Shown: in pieces, positions 1-8,603 of the stretch | How positions within the stretch are numbered: the first letter of the stretch is position 1 | Layout of the letters: each line of letters begins with the position of its first letter | Assembly: GCA_947490615.1 (NCBI GenBank) | Contig: CANLHK010000006.1 | Coordinates: 1 to 64,000 of the forward strand | DNA: 64,000 bases | Direction of reading: 5' to 3' | Origin: Planctomycetaceae bacterium | GTDB lineage: Bacteria > Planctomycetota > Phycisphaerae > Phycisphaerales > SM1A02 | Program-made: the position numbers and the translations under genes | The notes under the pieces: model-generated | What the model saw: only the letters and a program-made list of their open reading frames with translations | The model's database searches: none | Told to the model about the DNA's origin: nothing

Positions 1-256
1 CTTTCGCTCGGCGCTACTAACGGAGTCGCTGTTGCTTTCCTTTCCTCTCGCTACTAAGATGTTTCAGTTCACGAGGTTCGCTTCACACGGCCTATACATT
101 CAGCCGTGGATGACTCATAAAGAGCCGGGTTGCCCCATTCGGAAATCCCAGGATCATAACTCGGTTACCAGTTCCCCTGGGCTTATCGCAGGTTCCTACG
201 TCCTTCATCGCCTCTTGACGCCAAGACATCCATCACATGCCCTTGTTGACTTGATC
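1..256 (-). rRNA. rrl: 23S ribosomal RNA, 5' portion (runs off the window)
   Basis: Read on the minus strand this matches the conserved 5' domain of bacterial 23S rRNA: a start like GATCAAGTCAACAAGGGCAT, then the GGATGTCTTGGC and GGCGATGAAGGACGT blocks, CTGCGATAAGCC, the TTTCCGAATGGGGCAACCC segment, and GAACTGAAACATCTTAGTA. The 5' end is placed near 256 by comparison with remembered E. coli and Bacillus 23S starts. About 250 nt are visible; the rest lies before the window. No 16S 3' end (anti-Shine-Dalgarno region) and no tRNA lie upstream, so this gene is not preceded by 16S rRNA as in a standard operon, a situation known in planctomycetes. Confidence 0.93.
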
Positions 257-315
257 GCGTCTACCGAATGCCGTGACCGATCGATTGCTCGAATCGGACT
301 GCTCGGTGTGATCAC

Positions 316-338
316 GGCTCCACTTGCATGGTGGAGCC
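316..338 (-). other. Hairpin in the 23S leader
   Basis: An 8-bp perfect inverted repeat (GGCTCCAC / GTGGAGCC) with a 7-nt loop lies 60-80 nt upstream of the 23S 5' end. It may help leader folding or processing. There is no U-tract, so it is not a terminator. Confidence 0.45.
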
Positions 339-508
339 ACGAGCGAAGCACTTCTTGCTACTTCACTCGCAGTCGCTCAGGTGCTCTTGTCTCGGTACGA
401 TTACTCATTTGCCACTGCGCGCGCCTTCGATCGATATTTCCCGCTGGAAACCAGATGGGAAACACGACGTCAGCCGCGCAGTATCGCGACAATTTGCACG
501 CTTCTTCA

Positions 509-521
509 CTTGTCAAAGACC
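509..521 (-). promoter_or_regulatory. boxA-like antitermination element in the rRNA leader
   Basis: The minus strand reads GGTCTTTGACAAG, close to rRNA boxA elements (consensus around TGCTCTTTAACA). It lies about 45 nt downstream of the predicted start and 250 nt before the 23S gene, a typical leader position. NusB/NusE binding is inferred. Confidence 0.5.
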
Positions 522-569
522 GCTCCACAGGTGGACCTGGTTCTCACTAGGCCCGACTGCGGAGGGGCA

Positions 570-597
570 AGGATAGCGATTTCAGAATTGCTGTCAA
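570..597 (-). promoter_or_regulatory. Probable promoter of the 23S rRNA gene
   Basis: On the minus strand there is a perfect -35 TTGACA (597-592), a 16-nt spacer and a -10 TATCCT (575-570). Transcription would start near 563, giving a leader of about 300 nt before the 23S 5' end. It is the strongest sigma70-like promoter in the intergenic region. Confidence 0.6.
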
Positions 598-765
598 TGG
601 CATTGGTGGCGCGGCTTTGAAATTTAGTTGCTCCGCAATATGGCCAGGACAACTGAGGGTGGATCGACCTGTTATTGGCCGAATAATGCACGCGTCGACG
701 GGTTTCTTGAGCCGCGCTTGGTGAATGCTGCTTATCCACAATCGAGCCACGGTTCAAAGAGCGAG

Positions 766-810
766 CGAAAAACGCCACCGGTTCGGCGCGCTCAAGGCAC
801 GCCGAACCGG
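766..810 (-). terminator. Rho-independent terminator of the pilus operon
   Basis: A perfect 11-bp inverted repeat (CCGGTTCGGCG at 778-788 and its complement at 800-810) with an 11-nt loop is followed on the minus strand, after a few bases, by GTTTTT. It sits about 35 nt after the stop codon of the last gene of the operon and upstream of the rRNA promoter. Confidence 0.75.
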
Positions 811-845
811 CTGTTCAATTCGAGGCAGGAACGCGGAGCGCGGCG

Positions 846-2870
846 TTAGCGATTTGCGCCGTAGTTCGGATCACCTTCGCGCCCGCCTCCTGCGGGAGCT
901 CCTGGCCCCTTTGGCGCGTCGCCCTTGGGTTTGCCTAAGTCGGGCTTGCCCGTGAGTTCAGCGTCCTTCAACTCGGCCTTTGCAATCTCGATTTCATCGT
1001 CGAACGAGAGGCGCAGTGGATGCCCCAGCTCGTCCTTTGGAATTCGAATCTCGTATCGATCGCCGAGCGCGTTCTGCACCACCGCGACCGCGCCAGGCCG
1101 ACGGTCGGTTCCGCCGCGATCGCTCGAAGGATCAGCGTACACATCGACAAGATAGAACCCTGTGTCGAAGTCCACTCCCTCCTGCTTCTTTACCGATCCG
1201 ATGGCGTCGCCAGGCTGAATGGTGAACCGTTCTCGGCGGCGCTCGCCATCGAAGTAGCGGAAGATCTCGACCGTGGCTTGGCCCACGCCAAGCCGGCCTT
1301 CTCCGGGCTGGGCATCGATGACAAAGAAAGCGACCGGCGGCGAGACGCGGAAAGGCTCACTCCACTCGGACGCCTTGCTGCCGACCGTGAAGGATTCGCC
1401 GAACTTCTTTTGCGAGTCCACCAGAAGGGCGGTGTTCGTGAAGAACGGGTTATACAATTTCGCAATCGCGCGGTAGCGGTACTGTTCGCCTGCTTTGACA
1501 CTGACGTCATGAGCCCACACGACGACGGAGTCGGCGGTCATCAGATCACTCGATGTGGTGTCCTTCGGCTTGACGCTTGAAATCGATAGACCGCTGGCTT
1601 CAAGCTTTTTCGCGAGTGCCTCTTCAGCAGCTGCGACCTTCTTGTCGAGCTCCTTCAGAGTCTTCGTCAGCTTGATGCGGCGCTCTTTCGCAGCGGCATC
1701 ACCCTGATTGTTCTTGCCATTGGCCATTCCGCCGGCCGAGCCGCCAAGTCCGCCGCCAGGACGCCCCATCCCGCCGCCAGCGCCGCCCCCGCCGCTATTG
1801 CCTTTCTCCTCCTCTTTGCGCTTCTCATCCTCCCGCTTCTTGTCCTCCTTCGATGTGTCCTCAAGGGGACCACCGAGGGCTTCAAGTTCCTCTTTGAGCC
1901 GCTTGGCATCGACCGAGCGACGGCTCAAGTCTTTGCGAAGGCGCCTGATCTCGTCGTCGAGCTTTGCCTTGGCGGGATCTTCGCTGCGCGTGGTTGGATC
2001 GCCGTCGTCGGTCAGGAGAAGCGCGGGAGAAAAGTTGGAACGCTTCGTTGGGTAAAATCCTGGCTGCATCAATTGTCGCTGCGATGTTTTATCGCTGAGA
2101 TAATTGAAAGCCGCATCTCGCAGCCCCGCATCGGCGCCCTTGGCGATCTCCGGACGGAACGAGAACTGGCCGGGGAGCACAGGGACGACCGCTGAGTCAC
2201 CCCAAGATCCATCGCCCAACTTTCGCTCACGCTCGAACTCGAGATCGATCACAAAGAGAGTGCTGCGGTACCAGAATCCTGGGATTTGAGCGCCGCCGGC
2301 AGAAGAATCGAGCTCCGCGCGCATGGATTTGGCGTTGAGCACGGCGCTCGGAATCGTCCACGTGAGATCGAACGGACCGGCTGAGTTCACGAACAATTTC
2401 TTGAGCTCTTGCTGCTGCTCAAGGGCCGTCGCGTCGAGCGTGTCCGAGACCTGAATTGTCGAGCGCATGGCAAGAGCATCGAACTTCAGTGCATGGAACG
2501 GCTGCCCTGCGGTCGCGCCATCCGACTGAAGCACCGAGGCCAGTGCTGGCTCGATGGGAGGAAGATCTCCGCGCGGCGAAACCGCTGCGCCAATCGCCGC
2601 GCCGTACCCAGCGGACTGCGGCTTGAGCCGGTCGCCAAGCTTTTCATCGATGGATGGCGTGGCCTGTTCCAACTTTGCGCTCAGCGCTTGGGTGCGGGTC
2701 GCAAGGGCGTCGTCAATCTCGCTCGGAGCGGCGTCTCGCCCGTCCAACTTGACATCGTTGTGCGTGCCCAGCACTTGCCAAGCGATCGCACTGAAGAAGA
2801 CTGCGCCTGCCGCACCGAGAACGAATTTCTCGATGTGCTGTTCGATGAACGGAATGCCCTTGTTCTTCAT
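846..2870 (-). CDS. Membrane-anchored protein with coiled coil, third gene of pilM-type operon
   Basis: 674-aa protein with a short cytoplasmic N-terminus, one membrane helix (about residues 14-34), a long extracytoplasmic part, a charged coiled-coil stretch rich in Lys/Glu interrupted by a Gly-rich linker (GGGGAGGGMGRPGGGLGG), and a disordered Gly/Pro/Lys-rich C-terminus. I do not recognise a named domain. As the last gene after a PilM-PilN fusion it occupies the place of PilO/PilP-type periplasmic assembly components, so a structural role in a type IV pilus or type II secretion platform is inferred. The ATG at 2870 is preferred because the membrane helix follows directly; an in-frame TTG at 2933 would add 21 residues. 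It is separated by about 85 nt from the preceding gene. Confidence 0.75.
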   Translation of the reverse strand: MKNKGIPFIEQHIEKFVLGAAGAVFFSAIAWQVLGTHNDVKLDGRDAAPSEIDDALATRTQALSAKLEQATPSIDEKLGDRLKPQSAGYGAAIGAAVSPRGDLPPIEPALASVLQSDGATAGQPFHALKFDALAMRSTIQVSDTLDATALEQQQELKKLFVNSAGPFDLTWTIPSAVLNAKSMRAELDSSAGGAQIPGFWYRSTLFVIDLEFERERKLGDGSWGDSAVVPVLPGQFSFRPEIAKGADAGLRDAAFNYLSDKTSQRQLMQPGFYPTKRSNFSPALLLTDDGDPTTRSEDPAKAKLDDEIRRLRKDLSRRSVDAKRLKEELEALGGPLEDTSKEDKKREDEKRKEEEKGNSGGGGAGGGMGRPGGGLGGSAGGMANGKNNQGDAAAKERRIKLTKTLKELDKKVAAAEEALAKKLEASGLSISSVKPKDTTSSDLMTADSVVVWAHDVSVKAGEQYRYRAIAKLYNPFFTNTALLVDSQKKFGESFTVGSKASEWSEPFRVSPPVAFFVIDAQPGEGRLGVGQATVEIFRYFDGERRRERFTIQPGDAIGSVKKQEGVDFDTGFYLVDVYADPSSDRGGTDRRPGAVAVVQNALGDRYEIRIPKDELGHPLRLSFDDEIEIAKAELKDAELTGKPDLGKPKGDAPKGPGAPAGGGREGDPNYGANR

Positions 2871-2955
2871 GCTTTTGTCCAGTCCTGATTCGTGCCCACG
2901 GTCTTCGCGGGTCACTGGCAGTGCAGTGCTCAAACTCTAACACGCTCCGACAGCC

Positions 2956-4386
2956 TTACATCCCCTGCCCAGACTCCACTGGCGCTCCGCCATCACCAAC
3001 AGCCGCGGGGGCTGCGTTGATGCCGAGCGCGGTGCGCACCGAGGAAGGCATGTGCTTCGATGTCCAGTCGCGGAACCAAATCGTCTCGAGCGTCGCGGTG
3101 ACTTGGCTCACCGCCTGAGGCCCAAAGAGGAATCCCATCCGTGCTGCTTCAAATGGGTCTGCAGGCGCGAGACGGACATTTGTGACGGTGATGAAGTTCT
3201 CCGCAGCCAGCGCATCAAAGACCTGAGGCAGCTTCGCGGTTTCAGCGACAAAACTGACCTCAGCCACTCGAACGTCATAGACGCCGTTGGTCACGCGCCC
3301 TGTGAATCGCTTGGAGAAGTCCCGACGAGCCTCTTGCTTCGGGTCAATGACTGGATCTGCAGTCGCCGCTACGGCGGCCGCCGGCGCAATCGGAGCTTCA
3401 CCGCCCTCAGCGGGAGCGGCATCCCCACCGAGCGAACTCGCCTCGCCTGCGCTTGGAACCGAAGCCGACTCCATGGGGAGCACATTCAGGGACACCAAGC
3501 GCTTCACGGGAGACTGCAGGACCGACCCCGCGCTGCGATTGGCGGCGTTGAACGCACGCATCACATCAGAAGCCACCCACAGTTTCCATTGCATGTCAAA
3601 CAATGCCGTGTCCTGCGCACCTGCATCGGATGGTTTCTTGTAGAGGCCAGTGACCGAGGATCGCGAGGGAATGTCGAACGCTGCGAGTTCGCAGTACATC
3701 GAGATCTTCTTGGCGGCCTCGGTGTACTCGGCAATCCTGATTTTTCCGAGGAATCCGTCGAGCTGTGCCAATTGATCTGCGTTGAGCTTCGCGCGCGACT
3801 CCTGCTTGAGATCCCCTTGGATGTAGCGCTTTTCAGCGGCTTCCACACTCTTGGTCACAGCACTGTCCTGCGGAGGGGAGCCTGCTCGTGCCTCCTTGAG
3901 CAAGGTCGCGTAGGCGGCTGCGACTGCATCCGCGAACTGAAATCGCACTTGCTCCGCCACGGCATTCGACTTGGCGTCGTAGCGAGGGAAGACGGCCGAG
4001 TCGACCACAGGCCTGTGCTTTGGATCCCGCGATGCACCATTGTTGAAGGCGCTCGCCTTCGCGTAAACCTCTGACGCGTCCTTCGAGTACTTCTCAAGCG
4101 CGGCGCCAAACTGTTCGACGAGCTGTTCAGTCGCGATGGAATCGAGTTGGATAGGTTCGCCGCCTGGAACCGGGAGGAGCGCCTTCGCGTTACTCGCGGT
4201 GGTCAGTTGGTTGTAGACCTCGGCTCGACGAGCGGTCTCCTTGCGGACGCCCTCACCCATCAAATCGGCGGCGAAATAGCCTCCGACAGGAACGAGGACC
4301 ACCATTGCGGAGAACACCACGGCGAGCGTGTTGTACTTGGCCCAAGAAACGACTGATTCGAGCTGCTTCGGGAGTTTCGCTGCCAT
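2956..4386 (-). CDS. PilO-like inner-membrane assembly protein (inferred from position)
   Basis: 476-aa protein with one N-terminal membrane helix (about residues 18-40) and a long soluble domain with helical segments, a Glu/Ala/Pro-rich low-complexity stretch near residue 330, and a C-terminal beta-rich part. The layout resembles PilO/GspM-type proteins, but it is much longer than the usual ~200 aa and no signature motif is visible, so the assignment rests mainly on context. Its ATG overlaps the stop codon of the upstream pilM-type gene as TGATG, indicating translational coupling; a GTG three bases earlier is an alternative start. An AAGGGA Shine-Dalgarno lies 5 nt before the ATG. Confidence 0.75.
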   Translation of the reverse strand: MAAKLPKQLESVVSWAKYNTLAVVFSAMVVLVPVGGYFAADLMGEGVRKETARRAEVYNQLTTASNAKALLPVPGGEPIQLDSIATEQLVEQFGAALEKYSKDASEVYAKASAFNNGASRDPKHRPVVDSAVFPRYDAKSNAVAEQVRFQFADAVAAAYATLLKEARAGSPPQDSAVTKSVEAAEKRYIQGDLKQESRAKLNADQLAQLDGFLGKIRIAEYTEAAKKISMYCELAAFDIPSRSSVTGLYKKPSDAGAQDTALFDMQWKLWVASDVMRAFNAANRSAGSVLQSPVKRLVSLNVLPMESASVPSAGEASSLGGDAAPAEGGEAPIAPAAAVAATADPVIDPKQEARRDFSKRFTGRVTNGVYDVRVAEVSFVAETAKLPQVFDALAAENFITVTNVRLAPADPFEAARMGFLFGPQAVSQVTATLETIWFRDWTSKHMPSSVRTALGINAAPAAVGDGGAPVESGQGM

Positions 4387-6566
4387 CACTGTCCCTTCGC
4401 CACGGCTGCCGGGGCTGGAATGAGATCCTTGAACTTCGCGACAAACGTGACCTTGCCGACATGCACCGTGCTGTTCGGCGGATACATGCCAGGGCGATTC
4501 GGAATGGGTGCGAGCTTGTTGAGCTCCGTGGTCGAAGCTGCGTCGTCCGCCCCAGACGCGCGGCGGTTGAAGCCTGGAGTGTCGCTGGAGCCCGTTCCGT
4601 AAGTTGGATCGTCCGGGCGATTGGCGGAGAAGCCACCATTGGACCCAGCGCCACCGAGCAGGCCTCCTGGCCTATTCACCTTCGTATCGCCCGTCGGAAC
4701 TCGCCGCCCCGTCAGGCCACCGAAGTTGCTGCCTCCGGCGCCAGTTCCTGCGGTGAATCCGCCTCCGAGCTTGGGCTCCTCCTCTGGAACCGTCGCGCCA
4801 GCAGCGGCATTGCTGCCGCCACCAGCTCCATCAGCGCCTTCACCAGACGCGATCAACGAACCATCGGCGCCGACCTTCATGTCGACGATGCTTGCCGTGT
4901 TCGGCTGAATGTTTTCGATGGTGTAAGGCGCGTCTGCGCGATCATTGTTCTGCTCGAGCCACTTGCAGACCGTCGCGGTCAGGTGGCCTTGCTTGTCGAT
5001 GCCGACAAACTCGACATTCAGCGTGACCTCGATGGTGCGCTCGCCCTTCTCGTTGACCTTGTACACGCCAGCAAGATCGCGAAGGACTGTCTGCTGACGA
5101 ACACCTTCTTCGAGCAGTTTCTTCAGGTCATTTCCAACCGAGGCGGCGTCGTTTCCGGCGGCGACCGCGTGCACCGCGTCGTGCACGAGGAAGGGCCACA
5201 CTTCGCGATCGTCGATGAGGGCCAACATGTTGGTTGCCGTTGCACCGACGTCCGCAGCGAGTCCCTGCACCTTGGAACTGAAACCTTGCGCGGATGCCAG
5301 CGTGGCCTCGGCTCGGTTGATCGCATCGCGACTCGCAACCGAACCGTTGTCTCGGACATTGCGGAGGAACATCATTCCACCAGCAGCGCAGGCGATGGCT
5401 GCCGCGGCAGCAAACCAGCGGGTCTTCTTGGCCCAGACCTGTTGGCGAACGCTCTCGACTGGCAGAAGATTGATCTCAATCGTCGCGAGCCCGAGACCCT
5501 GCAACGCAAGCCCGTAGGCCGTTGCAAAGTTCACGGTGTGGGCCGCAAAGTCGGCCGCTTCTGGTCCTTCCACCACGATCTTCGAGTACTGATCGAGACG
5601 CTCGACCTCGAGTTCGAGCCGCATGCCGAGGAACTTCCGCAGTCCAGGGATCTTGAGTGTCGAACCGAGTCCGACCACATTTCTCAGTTTCGTGCCGCGA
5701 TTCTGTGACTCATAGAACTGCAGCGACTTCTGCACATCGTCGAGGAGGTCGCCGAGGACAGGGCGCATCGCAGCCATGATCTGCTTCGCGTACTTGCTCG
5801 TCGCGCTCTCCTGCTTGAGCTTGTCGCCTTGCGAGTACTTGATTTCTGCGGTGGGGGCAAAGGCTTCGAGGATGGCTTCCGTGAAACTGTGTCCACCAAG
5901 TGGGAAGCTTCGCATCCAGCATCGCGAACCCGACGCGACCACGAGATCGGTGGACGCGGTTCCAATGTCAAGAAGCACGAGCGGTTCGTTGCGCGACGCG
6001 ATGTCGCGATCAAACGCGAGCGCGTTGTACAGCGCGACTGGCCCGAGTGAAATCGCGCGCGGTTCGACGCCGAGCGTTTCGCTGACCAGCGCGAGGAAAT
6101 CCTTCAGATGGGCACTTTGGACGGCAAAAAGGCCCAAATCCACCTCTGGCGAGTCGTCGGCCTCGAAGGTGTGGTAGTCCCATTCAACATCCTCAAGTGG
6201 GAACGGAATCTGCTGGCTCGCCTCGAAAGGAACCAGGCCGGCAATGGTCTTCGCGTCACCGGGCGGGAGCTTGACGAAGCGCGTCAGTCCGCGATTGCCA
6301 AACCAGTTGTAGTTGACGGTGATGTTCTGTCCCGCGAGTTGCTTCTGACTCGCGAGTTGAGAGAGCGACTGCTCAAGAACGGTCTTCGCCTGCGATTGGC
6401 CACCCTCGACGAGCGGCTCGTCGAGCCCGGGCGTGGTCAGTACCTTTTGGTGCGGGATGACGACGAAGTCGCGCACCCGGACGCCGTCGCCGACCCGCTC
6501 AAGCTGGATCGCCTTCATGGCGTACTGACCGATTTCGATTCCCCATGCGGTGTTGGAAGAGGCCAT
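4386..6566 (-). CDS. pilM: Type IV pilus assembly protein PilM fused to a PilN-like domain
   Basis: 726-aa protein. The N-terminal ~350 residues form a PilM-type actin-like ATPase: the opening WGIEIGQYAMKAIQL, the VPFEASQQIPFPLEDV segment, and the phosphate-binding LLDIGTASTDLVV are characteristic. It is followed by INLLP and one membrane helix (about 383-398), the hallmark of PilN, then a periplasmic domain and a Gly/Asn-rich low-complexity tail. PilM binds the cytoplasmic N-terminus of PilN in the pilus alignment complex; here the two appear covalently joined. It is the first gene of a three-gene operon. A GGAGA Shine-Dalgarno lies about 10 nt before the start. Confidence 0.9.
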   Translation of the reverse strand: MASSNTAWGIEIGQYAMKAIQLERVGDGVRVRDFVVIPHQKVLTTPGLDEPLVEGGQSQAKTVLEQSLSQLASQKQLAGQNITVNYNWFGNRGLTRFVKLPPGDAKTIAGLVPFEASQQIPFPLEDVEWDYHTFEADDSPEVDLGLFAVQSAHLKDFLALVSETLGVEPRAISLGPVALYNALAFDRDIASRNEPLVLLDIGTASTDLVVASGSRCWMRSFPLGGHSFTEAILEAFAPTAEIKYSQGDKLKQESATSKYAKQIMAAMRPVLGDLLDDVQKSLQFYESQNRGTKLRNVVGLGSTLKIPGLRKFLGMRLELEVERLDQYSKIVVEGPEAADFAAHTVNFATAYGLALQGLGLATIEINLLPVESVRQQVWAKKTRWFAAAAAIACAAGGMMFLRNVRDNGSVASRDAINRAEATLASAQGFSSKVQGLAADVGATATNMLALIDDREVWPFLVHDAVHAVAAGNDAASVGNDLKKLLEEGVRQQTVLRDLAGVYKVNEKGERTIEVTLNVEFVGIDKQGHLTATVCKWLEQNNDRADAPYTIENIQPNTASIVDMKVGADGSLIASGEGADGAGGGSNAAAGATVPEEEPKLGGGFTAGTGAGGSNFGGLTGRRVPTGDTKVNRPGGLLGGAGSNGGFSANRPDDPTYGTGSSDTPGFNRRASGADDAASTTELNKLAPIPNRPGMYPPNSTVHVGKVTFVAKFKDLIPAPAAVAKGQ

Positions 6567-7076
6567 TGCGTGCTGTCTCCGATTACAAATTTCCGCCGAA
6601 GCGGCCCGCAGGTACGGGGCGCGGATAATAACGAACGATGCAGAAACGATCTACGGTGTCTGGCTCGTTGGCTGAGAGTCGATCGGGCCGCTGTTCCATA
6701 CGAGCATTCGGAACAGGCTCATGTTATCAGACGACAGCGGCTTTTAGCCCTCCGCCATCCCTGATGACGGGCGTTTTGCCACCTCAATACCCCCGTTCGA
6801 GTCGGCTCCAGTTTGGATTGCGCCTTTCCCCGACCCCGAGGAACCCACCCGCCCCACTCATTCTGCCAGACCGCGAAGTTTCGTCGTGTCAATTGCCGGG
6901 TCTTCGCCCCTCGCCGCGCAAGCTCCTTGCCACGGCGGATTCGATGTCGTTCTCACTTCACACGCGTCGCATCACAGTGCTCGCGTGGTCCGGTTCAATT
7001 CGCGGCGCGCATGACGGCAGTTGCCGCGCGATCTCCGAATCTGCTCAACCACTTGGTAAGTCGCGCGCGGTCTTTG
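6567..7076. other. Divergent intergenic region between pilM and the S1-protein gene
   Basis: About 500 bases with no convincing gene. Overlapping short frames show no domain content and neighbouring genes point away on both sides. It should hold the pilus operon promoter, but I could not identify a clear one for that direction. Confidence 0.5.
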
Positions 7077-7082
7077 TACGCT
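7053..7082 (+). promoter_or_regulatory. Probable promoter of the S1-domain protein gene
   Basis: TTGGTA (7053-7058), an 18-nt spacer and TACGCT (7077-7082). The start point would be near 7089, leaving a short leader of about 13 nt before the ATG. Confidence 0.45.
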
Positions 7083-7101
7083 GCCCAACCCGAGAGTCAT
7101 C

Positions 7102-8484
7102 ATGCCGATTGAACCAACGAAACACGAACAGTCCGTCCCCACTCCGCGCGCAAGCGCCTATGACGCCGAACTCGAGCGCGAGATCCAGGCCGCCCTTGGC
7201 GGAATGTCGATCGAAGACCTCGAGCACGCCAGCGTCCCGTCGCGCAGTGGAGGTGGCGGGCGCGGTCGGCAATCCAAGCGCGGCACCGTGCTTCGCGTGC
7301 ACAACGGCGATGTCTTTGTCGAGTTCGGACCGCGCTCCCAAGGCGTCTGCCCAGCGTCGCAGTTTCTCACCAGCGGCGACCAGCAACTTCCCGTCGTCGG
7401 AAGCGAGCGCGACTTCATCGTCGAGCGCTTCGATCCATTCGAGGGACTCTCGATCCTGAGCCTCGAAGGCGTTGTGCAGAAGGCCGATTGGGGCACCCTC
7501 GAAGTTGGGCAAGTCGTCGAGGCCCGCTGCACGGGAATGAACAAGGGCGGATTGGAGATGGAGATTGCCCATCACCGCGCGTTCATGCCCGCTGGGCAGG
7601 TCGATGTGCGTCACATCGCGGACATCTCCGTCTTCATTGGCGAAAAGTTTCCCGTTGAGATCGTGGAGCTCCACAAGGACAAGGACCGCCTCGTCGTCAG
7701 CAGAAAGGCCGTGATTTCAGCCGAACGCGCCGAGCAGCGCGAAAAGCTCATGGCCGTGCTTGAGATCGGCCAGACCCGCACGGCGACCATCACCTCGGTG
7801 CAGAGCTACGGCGCGTTTGCCGACATCGGCGGCGTCGACGGACTGATCCATGTTTCCGATCTCTCGCACGAGCGGGTGAAGTCACCTGCTGATGTCGTGA
7901 AGGTTGGACAGGTCGTCACGGTTCGCATCGTGAAGCTCGATCTCACCCAGACACCTCCGAAGATCGGCCTCGGCATGAAGCAACTCGTCGCCGATCCTTC
8001 GATCGCGATGATGCAAGCGGTCGAGCCAGGCGCCACCGTCACTGGCCGCGTCACCAAGCTCATGGCCTTCGGCGCGTTTGTCGAACTCGCTCCAGGCATC
8101 GAGGGCCTCGTGCACATCTCTGAGATCAGCCACGAGCGCATCGCGACCGTCGACAAGGCGCTTCGCGCCAACGAGATCGTCACGGCGAAGGTGCTCTCCA
8201 TCGATCCTGGAAAGAAGCGCATCAGCCTTTCCATCAAGGCGCTCATCGATCCACCGGCGCGGCCCGAGCCGCAGCAGGCCGGTGGCGCAGGCGGAGGCGC
8301 GGCTGGTGGAAGTGGCGGCGGCGGACATCGCGGTCAGCGTCCCGACGAGGGATTCGGCGCTGCGTTTGGTCGCGGTCGTTCGAAGGGCGATGTTCCGACC
8401 GTCGATCGCGCGAAGGACAACGCCTTGGCGCGTCTGCGCGCGACCTGGGGCTCGGGCAAGGAATTCAAGGGCGGCCTGAGCTAA
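7102..8484 (+). CDS. rpsA: 30S ribosomal protein S1-like protein with four S1 domains
   Basis: 460-aa RNA-binding protein. Four consecutive S1 (OB-fold) repeats are visible: GTVLRVHNGDVFVEFG, GQVVEARCTGMNKGGLEMEI, TITSVQSYGAFADIGGVDGL and GRVTKLMAFGAFVELAPGIE. The third and fourth have the canonical GLIHVS/GLVHIS strand. The N-terminus is a short acidic/helical extension and the C-terminus is Gly-rich and basic, probably disordered. Bacterial S1 proteins bind mRNA at the ribosome; four-domain forms occur in many non-enteric lineages (E. coli S1 has six). The gene stands alone with its own promoter and terminator. A more distant S1-domain regulator cannot be excluded. Confidence 0.85.
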   Translation: MPIEPTKHEQSVPTPRASAYDAELEREIQAALGGMSIEDLEHASVPSRSGGGGRGRQSKRGTVLRVHNGDVFVEFGPRSQGVCPASQFLTSGDQQLPVVGSERDFIVERFDPFEGLSILSLEGVVQKADWGTLEVGQVVEARCTGMNKGGLEMEIAHHRAFMPAGQVDVRHIADISVFIGEKFPVEIVELHKDKDRLVVSRKAVISAERAEQREKLMAVLEIGQTRTATITSVQSYGAFADIGGVDGLIHVSDLSHERVKSPADVVKVGQVVTVRIVKLDLTQTPPKIGLGMKQLVADPSIAMMQAVEPGATVTGRVTKLMAFGAFVELAPGIEGLVHISEISHERIATVDKALRANEIVTAKVLSIDPGKKRISLSIKALIDPPARPEPQQAGGAGGGAAGGSGGGGHRGQRPDEGFGAAFGRGRSKGDVPTVDRAKDNALARLRATWGSGKEFKGGLS

Positions 8485-8520
8485 ACGGTCCGCGCTCAAA
8501 CACCCTCACGCTGCAATGAA

Positions 8521-8560
8521 ACACGGGCGCCACCTTTCGGTGGCGCCCGTGTGTCCTTTT
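8521..8560 (+). terminator. Rho-independent terminator after the S1-protein gene
   Basis: A perfect 14-bp stem (ACACGGGCGCCACC / GGTGGCGCCCGTGT) with a TTTC tetraloop is followed by GTCCTTTTCC. It lies about 35 nt after the stop codon, between two convergent genes, and the long stem could also stop transcription of the opposing chemoreceptor gene. Confidence 0.85.
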
Positions 8561-8603
8561 CCGACGCGCACTTTCACGCGTCGGACTGCGATGCGCCGTC
8601 GAT

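Larger units (their letters stand above)
257..777. other. Intergenic region between the pilus operon and 23S rRNA
   Basis: No protein gene is supported here. The several short frames are mutually overlapping and lack recognisable content. The region is explained as the rRNA promoter, boxA and leader on the minus strand plus spacer behind the upstream operon's terminator. Confidence 0.6.

Noticed and set aside
511-516. Minus-strand TTGACA as the -35 box of the 23S promoter
   Set aside because: No good -10 follows at 16-18 nt. It fits better as part of the boxA-like GGTCTTTGACAAG, and a better promoter lies at 597-570.
1708-2055. Pro/Ser-rich plus-strand frame
   Set aside because: Complement of the Gly-rich linker in the pilus-operon protein; low-complexity shadow.
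4305-5708. 467-aa plus-strand frame opposite pilM
   Set aside because: Antisense shadow of pilM; composition is Arg/Cys-rich and no domain is seen.
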